A stretch of DNA of 64,000 nucleotides, taken from assembly GCA_902620425.1 (NCBI GenBank), contig CACNHX010000006.1:1-64000 (forward strand). Direction: 5' to 3'. Position numbers and translations under genes: made by a program. This DNA is from an uncultured Alphaproteobacteria bacterium. Lineage in GTDB: Bacteria; Pseudomonadota; Alphaproteobacteria; HIMB59; GCA-002718135. Shown here one piece after another: positions 1 to 11,182 of the stretch; within the stretch, counting starts at the first letter, position 1, and each line of letters opens with the position of its first letter. Below the pieces are notes generated by a model. That model did no database searches. It was given only the letters and a program-made list of their open reading frames with translations, and was not told the origin of the DNA.

Positions 1-859
<859 letters not shown>

Positions 860-877
860 TTAAGTTTTATACTTTAA

Positions 878-1666
878 TTATAATTCTGTAACAATAGCCT
901 TTTTAAGTCCAGCAATTTCTTTAGCTGGATTTAGACCTTTAGGGCAAGACCTAGTACAATTCATTATTGAATGACATCTATAAAGTTTTAATGAATCATT
1001 TATTGCTTTTAATCTCTCTTTTCTTTCTGAGTCTCTAGAGTCACTAACCCATCTTGCTGCTTGTAAAAGGACTGCAGGTCCTAAATATTCATCTCCATTC
1101 CACCAATAACTTGGACAAGAAGTAGTGCAACAAAAACATAATACACACTCCCATTTACCATCTAGTTTTTCTCTATCTTTTGGTGATTGTTTTTTTTCGT
1201 CTCCTGAGTTTTTTTCTTCATTTGTTTTTTCACGCTGCAACCAAGGTTTAATGGAAGCCAGTTGCTCATAGGCTTTACTAAGATCTGGAACTAAATCTTT
1301 TACTACACGCATATGTGGAAGAGGGTAAATTTTTATTTCATTCTTAACATCAGACATACTTTTCAAACATGCTAATGTGTTAACGCCATCAATATTCATA
1401 GCACAGGAACCACAAACTCCTTCTCTGCAAGATCTTCTAAATGTTAAAGTTGGATCAATTTCGTTTTTTATTTTCATAAGTGCGTCTAATACCATTGGGC
1501 CACACTTTTCTTGATCTATCTCATAATTATCTATCCTAGGATTTTTATCATCTTCAGGATCCCATCTGTAGATTGCAAGTTTCTTTGGATCGTTTGCGGG
1601 TTCTTTTAGTTGGTGAGTTTTCCCTTTAGTTATTTTTGAATTTGCAGGAAGTGTAAACTGAGCCAT
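878..1666 (-). CDS. sdhB: Succinate dehydrogenase iron-sulfur subunit
   Basis: [16 protein letters not shown] 2Fe-2S motif, [17 protein letters not shown] and [17 protein letters not shown] clusters. Confidence 0.97.
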   Translation of the reverse strand: MAQFTLPANSKITKGKTHQLKEPANDPKKLAIYRWDPEDDKNPRIDNYEIDQEKCGPMVLDALMKIKNEIDPTLTFRRSCREGVCGSCAMNIDGVNTLACLKSMSDVKNEIKIYPLPHMRVVKDLVPDLSKAYEQLASIKPWLQREKTNEEKNSGDEKKQSPKDREKLDGKWECVLCFCCTTSCPSYWWNGDEYLGPAVLLQAARWVSDSRDSERKERLKAINDSLKLYRCHSIMNCTRSCPKGLNPAKEIAGLKKAIVTEL

Positions 1667-3459
1667 TAGTAAACTCTTCTTTTAGGTGGTATTGGTTGAA
1701 CATGATTAGTTAGAGTATTCATATGAACACCTCTGGAACCCATACTAACATCTCCCTTATCGTTTAACCAAGCTAAAGAGTGAACTAACCAATTATTATC
1801 ATCTCTTTCTTTATAATCTTCTCTTGCATGTGCGCCTCTACTTTCAGTTCGATTTAAAGCAGAATGAAGAGTAACTTTTGATTGTGCCATTAAATTGTGT
1901 AACTCTAAAGCTTCGACCAAGTCTGTATTAAATATTAATGATTTGTCTTTAATATCTATGTCATCCATTGAGCTTTCAACTTTTGAATATTCTTCAATAC
2001 CTTTAGATATGAGATCATGTGTTCTAAATACCGAGCATTTTTGCTGCATTATATGCTGCATAGAAGTACGAAGTTCTCCAGTTGTAGAGTTTCCTTTGCT
2101 GTTTCTAATCTTATCAAATCGCTCAATAATATAATCTGTTTTTGATTTACTAATTTCAATTTTTTTAGAATTTGGTTTTACTTTTTCTTTACATGTCAGA
2201 CTAGCTGCTTTGCCAAAAACAACAAGATCGATTAATGAATTTGTTCCTAATCTATTAGCACCGTGTACAGAAACACATGCAGCCTCACCAACAGCCATTA
2301 AACCTTCACATACATTGTCTGGATTTTGATTTGTTGGCCTTAGAACTTCTGTTCTATAATTTGTCGGTATACCACCCATATTATAATGAACCGTTGGAAG
2401 AACTGGTATTGGATCTTTAGTCAGATCAACTCCAGCAAATATTTTTGCAGTTTCTGAAATACCAGGCAATCTTTTATGTAATGTATCAGCATCAATATGC
2501 TCCAGATGAAGTAGCACATGATCGGCATTATCTCCACAACCTCTATTTTCACTAATTTCAATAGTCATTGCTCGGCTTACTACATCCCTTGATGCTAGAT
2601 CTTTTGCATTTGGAGCATATCTTTCCATAAATCTTTCACCATCACTATTAGTTAAATAGCCACCTTCTCCTCTAGCTCCCTCAGTGATTAACACTCCTGC
2701 ACCGTAAACTCCTGTTGGATGGAACTGAATAAATTCCATATCAGAAAGAGGTAGGTTTTGTCTTAAAGCCATTGCACTACCGTCACCAGTACAAATGTGA
2801 GCACTCGTGGATGAGAAGTAAGCTCTTCCATATCCACCAGTAGCTAGAATTGTTTGATGAGATAAAAATCGATGGATTGATCCATCCTCTAAGCACCATG
2901 TTACCACACCAATGCAATTACCTTGATCATCAGAAATTAAATCTAAAACAAAATATTCAATGTAAAATTCTACATTATTTTTAAGTGATTGCTGATAAAG
3001 TGTATGGAGTAAGGCATGTCCTGTTCTATCAGCTGCTGCACAAGCTCTCATCGCAGGAGCTCCCTCACCATTATTGGTTAAGTGTCCGCCAAAAGGTCTT
3101 TGATAGATCTTACCATCATCTGTTCTACTAAAAGGCATCCCATATTCTTCAAGTTCAATTACTGCTTCAGGGGCTTTAGAACATAAGTATTCAATTGCAT
3201 CTTGATCACCAAGCCAGTCGGAACCCTTAACTGTATCATACATGTGCCACTTCCAATTATCTTCACCCATATTACCTAAAGCTGCTCCAATTCCACCTTG
3301 TGCTGCAACAGTATGACTTCTTGTCGGAAACACTTTTGATATACAGGCTGTTTTTAATCCAGCTTCAGCACATCCAAGCGTAGCTCTCAGTCCTGATCCT
3401 CCGGCTCCAACAACTACAACGTCATAATGGTGATCAATAATTTTGTATGAATTAGTCAT
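1666..3459 (-). CDS. sdhA: Succinate dehydrogenase flavoprotein subunit
   Basis: FAD-binding [49 protein letters not shown]. Confidence 0.97.
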   Translation of the reverse strand: MTNSYKIIDHHYDVVVVGAGGSGLRATLGCAEAGLKTACISKVFPTRSHTVAAQGGIGAALGNMGEDNWKWHMYDTVKGSDWLGDQDAIEYLCSKAPEAVIELEEYGMPFSRTDDGKIYQRPFGGHLTNNGEGAPAMRACAAADRTGHALLHTLYQQSLKNNVEFYIEYFVLDLISDDQGNCIGVVTWCLEDGSIHRFLSHQTILATGGYGRAYFSSTSAHICTGDGSAMALRQNLPLSDMEFIQFHPTGVYGAGVLITEGARGEGGYLTNSDGERFMERYAPNAKDLASRDVVSRAMTIEISENRGCGDNADHVLLHLEHIDADTLHKRLPGISETAKIFAGVDLTKDPIPVLPTVHYNMGGIPTNYRTEVLRPTNQNPDNVCEGLMAVGEAACVSVHGANRLGTNSLIDLVVFGKAASLTCKEKVKPNSKKIEISKSKTDYIIERFDKIRNSKGNSTTGELRTSMQHIMQQKCSVFRTHDLISKGIEEYSKVESSMDDIDIKDKSLIFNTDLVEALELHNLMAQSKVTLHSALNRTESRGAHAREDYKERDDNNWLVHSLAWLNDKGDVSMGSRGVHMNTLTNHVQPIPPKRRVY

Positions 3460-3789
3460 CTAAAAAACCATTCTCACTATGTTAACAGTAATTAAAATCA
3501 TGATAAAATATATAAGATAATTTATTGATACTTTAATGAATTTGGCTGTCTTTTTCGATGTGACATAATCTTCAATAATTGTTTGCAGTCCTAATTTTGA
3601 ATGCAGAAGCATAGATTGCATCATTACAAAAAATAAGAATGCATTAAAATAGGATTGAAAAAAAATTTCTATTTCAGAATAAGTCATCTTTGATAATGAT
3701 ATTGCAGAATATATAAACCAAAACGTCAATGGTATTAAAATTGAAGCAGTAACCCTTTGCGTTAACCATTTAAAAGCATAATTTTTCAT
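3460..3789 (-). CDS. sdhD: Succinate dehydrogenase membrane anchor subunit
   Basis: Hydrophobic anchor with QRVTASILIPLTFWF and HSKLGLQTIIEDYV motifs; between sdhC and sdhA. Confidence 0.9.
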   Translation of the reverse strand: MKNYAFKWLTQRVTASILIPLTFWFIYSAISLSKMTYSEIEIFFQSYFNAFLFFVMMQSMLLHSKLGLQTIIEDYVTSKKTAKFIKVSINYLIYFIMILITVNIVRMVF

Positions 3790-4166
3790 GCGAAGTACCA
3801 GACAACTAAACTAGAAATTAAAGTTAAACATATAACAGCATAACCAGATTTATATACTTGAGATAATTCCATTCCAATACCGAATGACCAATATAATTTT
3901 CTACATCCATTAAATAAATGGTAAAAAATACCGACAGTCCAAATCATTAAAACTAATTTAAACAAAATACTCTTAGAAAGAATTTCAAAATAAATATAAA
4001 ATTCGGGACCAAAACTAATTAAAAAAAACCAAATTGAAATTAATAGTGCACCCACACTTAATCCTATTCCAGATATCCTATGAAAAATTGAAAATACTGC
4101 TGTAAGTACTCTTTTGTGAATAGATAGGTGAGGTGATAATGGTCTATTATCAGTCATTTTTTTCAT
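3786..4166 (-). CDS. sdhC: Succinate dehydrogenase cytochrome b556 subunit
   Basis: RPLSPHLSIHKRVLTAVFSIFHRISGI signature; HLFNGCRKLYWSFG heme region. Confidence 0.94.
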   Translation of the reverse strand: MKKMTDNRPLSPHLSIHKRVLTAVFSIFHRISGIGLSVGALLISIWFFLISFGPEFYIYFEILSKSILFKLVLMIWTVGIFYHLFNGCRKLYWSFGIGMELSQVYKSGYAVICLTLISSLVVWYFA

Positions 4167-4250
4167 TTTTTTTATGTTTCATAAGTAAGTATTTTTCTTC
4201 AAATTTCAAAATATTAATGGTTTAGTTATTTTTTCTTACTATAACGGAAG

Positions 4251-4278
4251 TTTATAAAATGTTGATAAAAAGTGCCAA
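4251..4278 (-). promoter_or_regulatory. Putative sigma70-type promoter of sdhCDAB
   Basis: On minus strand TTGGCA (4278-4273) -16 nt- TATAAA (4256-4251), upstream of sdhC. Confidence 0.4.
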
Positions 4279-4360
4279 ATTTGATGAAAATCATCCAAAT
4301 TTAATGCCAAATTTAACTAAAAATCTTGAATTTTAAATAGATAGATATTACTCTTAATAA

Positions 4361-4496
4361 GCCGGATAATACTCGTTTCTTAGCTTCGGAGGAACGCCAA
4401 GAATTTTTAATTATCTTACCCGCCGTTTGATAATTAGTTGAGTTTCTTATTCTAGAGAGGTGTCTGCCAAGGTACAAACTAGTTTTAGAGTCCGGC
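4361..4496. ncRNA. Candidate structured RNA (strand unresolved; 6S-like standalone RNA or sdh leader are only hypotheses)
   Basis: Terminal complementary GCCGGA (4361-4366) / TCCGGC (4491-4496); internal perfect stem TAATTATC (4408-4415) / GATAATTA (4429-4436) with 13-nt loop TTACCCGCCGTTT, extended by AAGAA/TTCTT; higher GC than flanks; no ORF. Confidence 0.5.
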
Positions 4497-5486
4497 CTAC
4501 TTTAAATTTTTATTAAAAAATTCTTCCATCTTTTTAGAGTATACTTCGGGATATTTAAACATTGCATCTACATGATAAGAGTTTTCAACTAACCAAAACT
4601 CAGCATTAATTTTATTTTGATTTGTATATTCTTTAAAATAATTAAAGTGTCTTGTTAAGATTCTTGTATCAGAGTCGCCATGAGCAAAATAATAGTATTG
4701 TTTCTTTGATAATTTTTTAGCTGGAGATAATTCTCTTGGATCTGTTCCAGTTAAGATTCTTCCAGCTAAACTAACAACTGGCCCAAATTCTATAGCAAGA
4801 CCATATCTTGCTATTTCATCTTTTAAAATCATATTAAATTCAGCAAGTGAACTATCTGCCCACACAGCACGTATTTCCGGTTCTGCATGTGCTGCAAAAA
4901 TAGAGGTGCTTGCACCAAGAGATATTCCATGTAATCCAATGCTATTAGACTTAAAACCAATTTTTTTTAAAAAGTCAAATGCACCAAGAATATCATTATA
5001 TGACTTTAAACCTAAATCATCATAACTACTTTCAGTATCACTTTGACCGTAGTTTCTTAAATCTATCGTAAGAACATTGAATTTTTTATTAACTAAAAAA
5101 CTTGCAATAAGATTGACTTCAGACTTACATTTACCATTCGGGCTTATACCGTGTGTTACAATTATAATTGGTCTATTTGGAAAATAATTAAACAGCCATC
5201 CATTAATCTTTATATCTGAGTCACGAGATTGAAAGTATACATCTTGCCATTCATCTAAATAATAATCTTTAAAGTTAAAATTTTCTCTTACTTTTTGTCG
5301 TGCAAGAATAGAATATTCATGTGAATCAACTGTTGTACTCCATGAATTAGGAAGAGATCCTTCGTGTAAACCACAAGTTGGATCTATTTTTAAAATTTGA
5401 TAAGCAACATAAAAACCTGCAGTTAAATAAACTACTGTTAATAAAACTACAGTGCTTACTAAAAACCTGATTATGTATTTCATCAA
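4497..5486 (-). CDS. Alpha/beta hydrolase, membrane-anchored (BEM46/YqkD-like)
   Basis: N-terminal TM segment; IIIVTHGISPNGK, GLHGISLGAS nucleophile elbow, SYHVDAMFKYPEVY. Confidence 0.8.
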   Translation of the reverse strand: MMKYIIRFLVSTVVLLTVVYLTAGFYVAYQILKIDPTCGLHEGSLPNSWSTTVDSHEYSILARQKVRENFNFKDYYLDEWQDVYFQSRDSDIKINGWLFNYFPNRPIIIVTHGISPNGKCKSEVNLIASFLVNKKFNVLTIDLRNYGQSDTESSYDDLGLKSYNDILGAFDFLKKIGFKSNSIGLHGISLGASTSIFAAHAEPEIRAVWADSSLAEFNMILKDEIARYGLAIEFGPVVSLAGRILTGTDPRELSPAKKLSKKQYYYFAHGDSDTRILTRHFNYFKEYTNQNKINAEFWLVENSYHVDAMFKYPEVYSKKMEEFFNKNLK

Positions 5487-6517
5487 TCTGGTTTTACTAT
5501 AGTCATTTCATATAATCTGCTAGCAGTTCTTTTAAATTCTTCTGCAAGAGTATTTATATTATTTAATGAATTTATAGGTTTTGATGCTAAAATAACAATT
5601 GAACAATTATTTTCATATAACATATCAATTAATCCAATAAATCTTCTGCACGAATCTTTTTTCTGATTATCAAATTTAGGAACATTTTTTAAAAATACCA
5701 ACTTAAATTTATCTGCAATATTTTTATAATCTTCATTACCAAAATTTACCTCACAAAGATTTTCAAAATCTATCATCATTAGATTTGATGTACATTTATC
5801 AAATTCTAATTCACGACTTTTAGATTTAATTTTTACTGTTGTTAAATGGGAGGGATCAACAAAGCGATTAAATAATTTTTCAAATTCATTTGTTGTGTCA
5901 GTTGTTATAGGTGTGAAATATGTCTTTGATTGATTTAATGTTTGTCGACGAAAATCAGTTTTAATACTAATATCATAGAGAAAAAAATTTTTTTTAATTA
6001 AATCAATGAATGGCAGAAAGTCATTTCTCTGCAAACCATCTTTATATAAATTATCTGGATGAAAATTTGACGACAGTAATACAAATATTTTATATTTAGA
6101 GAAATAATTAAATATTTTTTTTATTATTAATGCGTCAACAATATTAAAAATATGTAACTCATCAATAAAAATTATTTTGAAGTCTCTACTTAAATTTTTT
6201 ACATAGTTTTCGATTGCAAGTTCTTTATTTTCTGATTTTTTAACTTGTTCATGGATTTGATTCATTAAATTATTAAAATGAATTTTTTTACCAATCTTAG
6301 TATTTTGATAAAATAAATTTAATAAAAATGTTTTTCCTGTTCCAACTTGACCATAAAGATAAATTCCTTCAAAAATTTTATCTTTAAAAAATAACTTTGT
6401 TTTACTAAAAGATGACCAAACATCATCTGCTTGTTTTAAGAATTCAATTTGATCTTTATTTTTTTTTATAAAATTATTTTCAACGAAACTATTGTATTGA
6501 TCAATAACATTAAACAT
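5483..6517 (-). CDS. zapE: AFG1/ZapE-family cell-division ATPase
   Basis: GIYLYGQVGTGKTFLLNLFY Walker A, IIFIDELHIFNIVDALII Walker B, LSSNFHPDNLYKDGLQR. Confidence 0.9.
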   Translation of the reverse strand: MFNVIDQYNSFVENNFIKKNKDQIEFLKQADDVWSSFSKTKLFFKDKIFEGIYLYGQVGTGKTFLLNLFYQNTKIGKKIHFNNLMNQIHEQVKKSENKELAIENYVKNLSRDFKIIFIDELHIFNIVDALIIKKIFNYFSKYKIFVLLSSNFHPDNLYKDGLQRNDFLPFIDLIKKNFFLYDISIKTDFRRQTLNQSKTYFTPITTDTTNEFEKLFNRFVDPSHLTTVKIKSKSRELEFDKCTSNLMMIDFENLCEVNFGNEDYKNIADKFKLVFLKNVPKFDNQKKDSCRRFIGLIDMLYENNCSIVILASKPINSLNNINTLAEEFKRTASRLYEMTIVKPD

Positions 6518-6657
6518 TATTTTTTACCCAAGTACTGTTCAAGTTGTTTTAAAGTTTCTAGTTCACCACTGCTGATGCTTCTATTTTCTTTTTTCTTTTT
6601 TAATCGTTTATATTCCTTTATTAGAAAATTAAGACTCTCCATTATTTGTTTATTCAT
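6517..6657 (-). CDS. Small 46-aa protein of unknown function, translationally coupled
   Basis: Not in ORF track. MNKQIMESLNFLIKEYKRLKKKKENRSISSGELETLKQLEQYLGKK; start overlaps the upstream MFS stop (ATGA) and its stop overlaps the zapE start (TAATG). Confidence 0.6.
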   Translation of the reverse strand: MNKQIMESLNFLIKEYKRLKKKKENRSISSGELETLKQLEQYLGKK

Positions 6658-7844
6658 GTTTTATAAATTATAGGTAAAATTGATGATACAACAATCATAA
6701 TGGAGCTGATTAAAAATATAAGTGTTATTCCATAACCCCAATCAATAATATAACCAAAAACTACAGGCGATAAGGCACTCGCAAAAACCCCAACTGCGTG
6801 CAATAAAGCTTTAGCAGTTCCAATACTTTTGACTCCGTAAATTTCTGCCCAGAGTGATCCCATAAACGGTGCTGATAAACCTAAGTTAAATCCAAATAAA
6901 GACATGTAAAGCACGAATGACCAATAATTATTAAAGAAAAAAAGAATGGTAATACAGAGTAACAAAGGTAATAGCACAAAAGGTATTGCTTTCTTTGTAT
7001 TTATCTTATCTATTAGGGGTCCTCCTATTAATAAACCTAAAATAGAAAATAATCCAAAATATATATAACCGTTCCCAAGCATTTCCATTGTCCACCCTTT
7101 AGCATCAAAAATATAAATCTGATGAAACATTAGCCCAGTACCAATAAATGGAAAGGCTGCAGCTAATGGAAAATAAATGAAAAAAACTCGGTCTTTTAAA
7201 ATTTCTGTAATGGTCCAACTTTTATGTGTTTTTTCATTATCAATATTTTTTTGAAGAGCAGAATCTCTGCTTTTTTGATTATGAAGAATAAAGTATATTA
7301 TTGGAATTAAGATCAAAAGAGTCAAAGTTGTTAAAAACCAAAGAGTTTTAAAATTAAAGTATGAGTCCAAATTAACGATAATCTTTGGTAAAAACATTAT
7401 ACCTAACATTCCTCCAAGTGTTGCAACAGATATTGCCTTACCTCTATCAATTAAAAAATATCTTGCCATTGAAGTTGAGCCAGCATGTGTCATAGCTCCC
7501 TGTCCAAAAAAACGTAATAAAAATAAAATAAGAAAAAGATGAAAAATATTATCGAAAATAAAATAAAAACCAATGCAAGCAAAAGCTAAACCAAGAATAA
7601 TACCTATGGAGTATAATCTTAAATCAATTTTATCTATTAATTTAGCAAAGTTTATAAATAAAAATGAACTTACAAGCGTTGCTATGGCATAAACTAATCC
7701 AAACTCACCATCTGTTATTTTATATAGATTTCGAATATCATCGTTAAATAATGCAATGTAAAAAGTCTGTCCAAAACTTGCAAAGAAGACCATGACAAAT
7801 CCGTATACTAAGAGATTAGGATCATGTAAAAAAAATTTTTTCAT
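6654..7844 (-). CDS. MFS transporter
   Basis: Approximately 12 TM segments, MFS-like GPLIDKINTKKAIP loop. Confidence 0.85.
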   Translation of the reverse strand: MKKFFLHDPNLLVYGFVMVFFASFGQTFYIALFNDDIRNLYKITDGEFGLVYAIATLVSSFLFINFAKLIDKIDLRLYSIGIILGLAFACIGFYFIFDNIFHLFLILFLLRFFGQGAMTHAGSTSMARYFLIDRGKAISVATLGGMLGIMFLPKIIVNLDSYFNFKTLWFLTTLTLLILIPIIYFILHNQKSRDSALQKNIDNEKTHKSWTITEILKDRVFFIYFPLAAAFPFIGTGLMFHQIYIFDAKGWTMEMLGNGYIYFGLFSILGLLIGGPLIDKINTKKAIPFVLLPLLLCITILFFFNNYWSFVLYMSLFGFNLGLSAPFMGSLWAEIYGVKSIGTAKALLHAVGVFASALSPVVFGYIIDWGYGITLIFLISSIMIVVSSILPIIYKT

Positions 7845-7850
7845 TATAGT

Positions 7851-8522
7851 TTAAAGCAATTTTTTAATACTATTTAAAAGCTTTACCATTTTACTTTTGT
7901 CTATTCTTCCTGTGTTAACATTTCGTGGGCTTGGATGATAACTACCAACTAAAATTTTCTTATCGGGTAAAATATTCATAGATCCGTGAGAAAAAATAAA
8001 ATCTTTATTTCGTATTTCATATTGTTGCTTATAATAATTTACACAGGCGTCATGACCAATTTTACCAAGGGCCACAATGACTTTTATTTTTTTTAAGAAA
8101 GCAATTTCTTGATTAAAAAAATTAAAACATGTTTTCAATTCTAGTGAAGTAGGTTTATCCTCTGGAGGTACACATTTAAGAGCAGTAGTTAAGTACATAT
8201 TTTGAAGTTCCAAACCATCACCTCTATCTACTGAATCTGGTTGGTTTGCAAATCCAGTTTTATATAAACAGGAAAATAAAAAATCTGCAGATTTATCCCC
8301 TGTAAAAACTCGACCTGTTCTATTTCCTCCATGCGCTGCTGGCGCAAGACCTACCATTAATAATTTAGCTTTTTCATCTCCATAGCCAGTAATGGGCTTA
8401 CCCCAATAACTTTGATCAATATATTGTTTTCTTTTTTCTTTAGCAATTTTTTCACGGAAGTTAACTAAGCGTTCACACTTTCTGCAATGAATAATGGATT
8501 TGTTTAAATTACTTAATGTCAT
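7851..8522 (-). CDS. Uracil-DNA glycosylase, family 5 (UdgB-like)
   Basis: CRKCERL Fe-S cysteines, GLAPAAHGGNRTGRVFTGDKSADFL, GSYHPSPRNVNTGR. Confidence 0.9.
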   Translation of the reverse strand: MTLSNLNKSIIHCRKCERLVNFREKIAKEKRKQYIDQSYWGKPITGYGDEKAKLLMVGLAPAAHGGNRTGRVFTGDKSADFLFSCLYKTGFANQPDSVDRGDGLELQNMYLTTALKCVPPEDKPTSLELKTCFNFFNQEIAFLKKIKVIVALGKIGHDACVNYYKQQYEIRNKDFIFSHGSMNILPDKKILVGSYHPSPRNVNTGRIDKSKMVKLLNSIKKLL

Positions 8523-8552
8523 TTGGAAGATATATATTTATATTACAGCTCT

Positions 8553-9116
8553 GTGATTAATGAAAGAGCTAAAGCTATTCTAGAATTTTGTTTCATCAAA
8601 ACTCCACTTGAGCAGTGGTTTAAAAAAGATGATGAATTTGATAATATATTGAAAAGTATTTTTATGGATGATTACATTAAGGCTATTAATAATGAGTATG
8701 ATAATTGGAGAAATGATGCTGAAGAATGTGTAGCTTTGATTATATTACTTGATCAATTATCAAGAAATTTTTTCAGAAATAATTCAAAAGCTTATGACCA
8801 GGATACTAAGTGTGTTTTAATTGTTAAAGAAGCAATAAATAAAAGATATTTAGATAGCCTAGAAATTGATAAAATACATTTTTTATTACTGCCATTAATT
8901 CATAGTGAGGACATCATGGATCATGAACTTGGTCATAAATTAGTCGATCAATATTTAAATAATCATTCAGAATATACTAATATTAAAAAAGCTTGGAATG
9001 ATCATAGTGTGGCAATTAAAAAATTTGGAAGGTATCCGCATAGAAATAAAATACTAAATAGAAAATCAACAAATGAAGAAGAGGTATTTTTAACACAACC
9101 GAATAGTTCTTGGTAA
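8553..9116 (+). CDS. DUF924 family protein
   Basis: ILEFCFIKTPLEQWFKKDDEFD and LDQLSRNFFRNNSKAYDQD motifs. Track start (8523) is a TTG one base from the divergent gene; in-frame GTG at 8553 fits the family start better. Confidence 0.8.
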   Translation: MINERAKAILEFCFIKTPLEQWFKKDDEFDNILKSIFMDDYIKAINNEYDNWRNDAEECVALIILLDQLSRNFFRNNSKAYDQDTKCVLIVKEAINKRYLDSLEIDKIHFLLLPLIHSEDIMDHELGHKLVDQYLNNHSEYTNIKKAWNDHSVAIKKFGRYPHRNKILNRKSTNEEEVFLTQPNSSW

Positions 9117-9124
9117 ATTAAGAT

Positions 9125-10051
9125 ATGCTTTTAGAAAGAAATTTTTCAGATATTTTAAAACAACTTAAGTTTAAAAAAGGAAAAATTAAAGCAATTCTTG
9201 ATACAGACACCTACAATGAAATTGATGATCAATTTGCTTTAGTGCAAATGTTGTTTTCAAAAGAAAAAATAGAAGTGCAAAGTATAAATGCTGCTCCTTT
9301 TTCAATGAATAATCGTTCAGATAATCCAGAGAAGGGAATGGAGCTTAGTTATGATGAAATCTATCGATTGTTAGAAAAAATAAATTTTAAAAAAAATAAT
9401 TTTGTTTTTAAAGGTTCAAAAAGATATGTAGGTTTTGAAAAAAAACCAATTAATTCGCCTGCAGCGGACAATATCATTGAAAGTGCTTTAAAATGTTCTG
9501 AGGAAGATCCTCAATACATATTGGCTATCGGCGCTATTTCAAATGTTGCGTCTGCAATATTAAAAGAGCCAGAAATTATAAAAAAAATTGTTGTAGTTTG
9601 GTTGGGAGGTAACGCGCTTTATTGGCCACAAAATATGGAATTCAATCTAAAGCAAGATATTGGAGGTGCTCAAGTTTTATTTGATAGCGGCGTTTCTCTG
9701 GTTATGGTTCCTTGTAAGGGAGTAACTTCACATCTTATTTCAACAGTTCCAGAAATAGAAAAATACATAGAACCTCATGGTGAAATCGGTAAATTTCTTG
9801 CAATGCGATTTAAAGAGTACAATAGTATCCATAAAGGTTGGTCAAAAGAAATTTGGGATATGGCAGCTGTTGGTTATGTCTTAAACGAAGACTGGGCACC
9901 AACTAACACAATTCCATCTCCAATTCTTTTAGATGATATGAAATGGGCTTCAGATAAAAATAGACACCCAATTAAAATTGTCTATGAAATAAAAAGAGAT
10001 CCTATTCTCAAAGATTTCATTCAAAAATTAGAAAATTACAATAATAAATAA
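9125..10051 (+). CDS. Inosine-uridine preferring nucleoside hydrolase family protein
   Basis: KAILDTDTYNEIDDQFALVQML (DxDxxxxDD Ca-binding motif), YILAIGAISNVASAI. Confidence 0.85.
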   Translation: MLLERNFSDILKQLKFKKGKIKAILDTDTYNEIDDQFALVQMLFSKEKIEVQSINAAPFSMNNRSDNPEKGMELSYDEIYRLLEKINFKKNNFVFKGSKRYVGFEKKPINSPAADNIIESALKCSEEDPQYILAIGAISNVASAILKEPEIIKKIVVVWLGGNALYWPQNMEFNLKQDIGGAQVLFDSGVSLVMVPCKGVTSHLISTVPEIEKYIEPHGEIGKFLAMRFKEYNSIHKGWSKEIWDMAAVGYVLNEDWAPTNTIPSPILLDDMKWASDKNRHPIKIVYEIKRDPILKDFIQKLENYNNK

Positions 10052-10062
10052 TTATAATAAAT

Positions 10063-10137
10063 GGTCTCGTGGTGAAATGGATATCACACGTGTCTTCGGA
10101 ACATGGATTTGGGGTTCGAGTCCCTACGAGACCGCCA
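10063..10137 (+). tRNA. tRNA-Arg(UCG)
   Basis: Manual cloverleaf: acceptor GGTCTCG/CGAGACC, D arm GTGAAATGGATATCAC, anticodon arm CGTGT-CTTCGGA-ACATG (anticodon TCG), T arm TGGGG-TTCGAGT-CCCTA, encoded CCA. Confidence 0.93.
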
Positions 10138-10138
10138 A

Positions 10139-11182
10139 TTAAATATTTATTTTTTCTGAATACTTTGAAATTATTAACTCAGCAATTTGAACAGCATTAA
10201 GCGCTGCTCCTTTGCGCAAATTATCCGAGACCACCCATAAATTCAAACCATTGTCTATTGATTGATCATTTCTAATTCTACTAATATAAACTTTATCCTC
10301 TCCTGCAATTTCAACAGGAGTCACATAACCTTCATCTTTTCGATGATCAATTACTGAAATACCTTCAGAGTTAGATAATATTTCGTTAGCTTCTTTTTCA
10401 TCTAATGGCGAGTCAAACTCTATATTTACAGCTTCTGAATGGCCAATAAATACAGCTGTTCTAACACAAGTTGCTGAAACATTAATTCCCTCGTCTAGAA
10501 TTTTTTTTGTTTCATCAATCATTTTTTGCTCTTCTTCTGTATTACCATTTTCTAAAAAAGCTCCAATGTGTGGAATGGCATTAAAAGCAATTTGTTTTGT
10601 AAACTTTTCTTTTTTTAATTCTTGGTTTGCATAAACATTTTGAGTCTGATTAAATAATTCATCCATACCTGTTTTACCTGCTCCAGAAACAGCTTGATAT
10701 GTTGATACAACAACTCTGTTTATAATTGCTTTTTCATGAAGTGGTTTTAATGCAACAACCATTTGTATAGTTGAACAGTTAGGATTTGAAATAATATTAG
10801 TTCTGTTTTCATCATCAAAAAATTCATCAAGTGAACTAGCGTTTACCTCAGGAACGATTAAAGGAATATTTTGTTGCATTCGAAAATGAGAGGTATTGTC
10901 TATAACAATACATCCAGTTTTAGCTGCTTTTGGTGCAAATTCTGCAGAAATTTTACCACCAGGTGAAAATAAACCAATGTGAGCTTTTGAAAAATCAAAT
11001 TCTGATAAGTCTTCTACAACAATTTCTTTATCTTTAAACTCAATTTTTTTGCCTTTTGATTTTGATGATGCAAGTAAATATAAATTGTCTATAGGAAAAT
11101 CCCTTTGCTCTAATATTTGAACTATTTCTGTTCCTACCGCACCTGTTGCTCCTGCTACTGCTATATTGTATTTTTGAGTCAT
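10139..11182 (-). CDS. asd: Aspartate-semialdehyde dehydrogenase
   Basis: VAGATGAVGTEIVQILEQRDFP, ISNPNCSTIQMVVALKPLH active site. Confidence 0.95.
   Translation of the reverse strand: MTQKYNIAVAGATGAVGTEIVQILEQRDFPIDNLYLLASSKSKGKKIEFKDKEIVVEDLSEFDFSKAHIGLFSPGGKISAEFAPKAAKTGCIVIDNTSHFRMQQNIPLIVPEVNASSLDEFFDDENRTNIISNPNCSTIQMVVALKPLHEKAIINRVVVSTYQAVSGAGKTGMDELFNQTQNVYANQELKKEKFTKQIAFNAIPHIGAFLENGNTEEEQKMIDETKKILDEGINVSATCVRTAVFIGHSEAVNIEFDSPLDEKEANEILSNSEGISVIDHRKDEGYVTPVEIAGEDKVYISRIRNDQSIDNGLNLWVVSDNLRKGAALNAVQIAELIISKYSEKINI

Noticed and set aside
1895-2134. Plus-strand 79-aa ORF inside sdhA
   Set aside because: Antisense to a strongly conserved gene; composition is a mirror of sdhA codons.
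4361-4496. Identification as 4.5S SRP RNA, RNase P RNA or tmRNA
   Set aside because: Lacks the GGTCAGGTCCGGAAGGAAGCAGCC SRP core, the GAGGAAAGTC RNase P motif and any tRNA-like/tag-coding segment; kept only as a generic structured RNA candidate.
10063-10137. tRNA as integration site for a mobile element
   Set aside because: No integrase, no direct repeat of the tRNA 3' end nearby; flanking genes are housekeeping.
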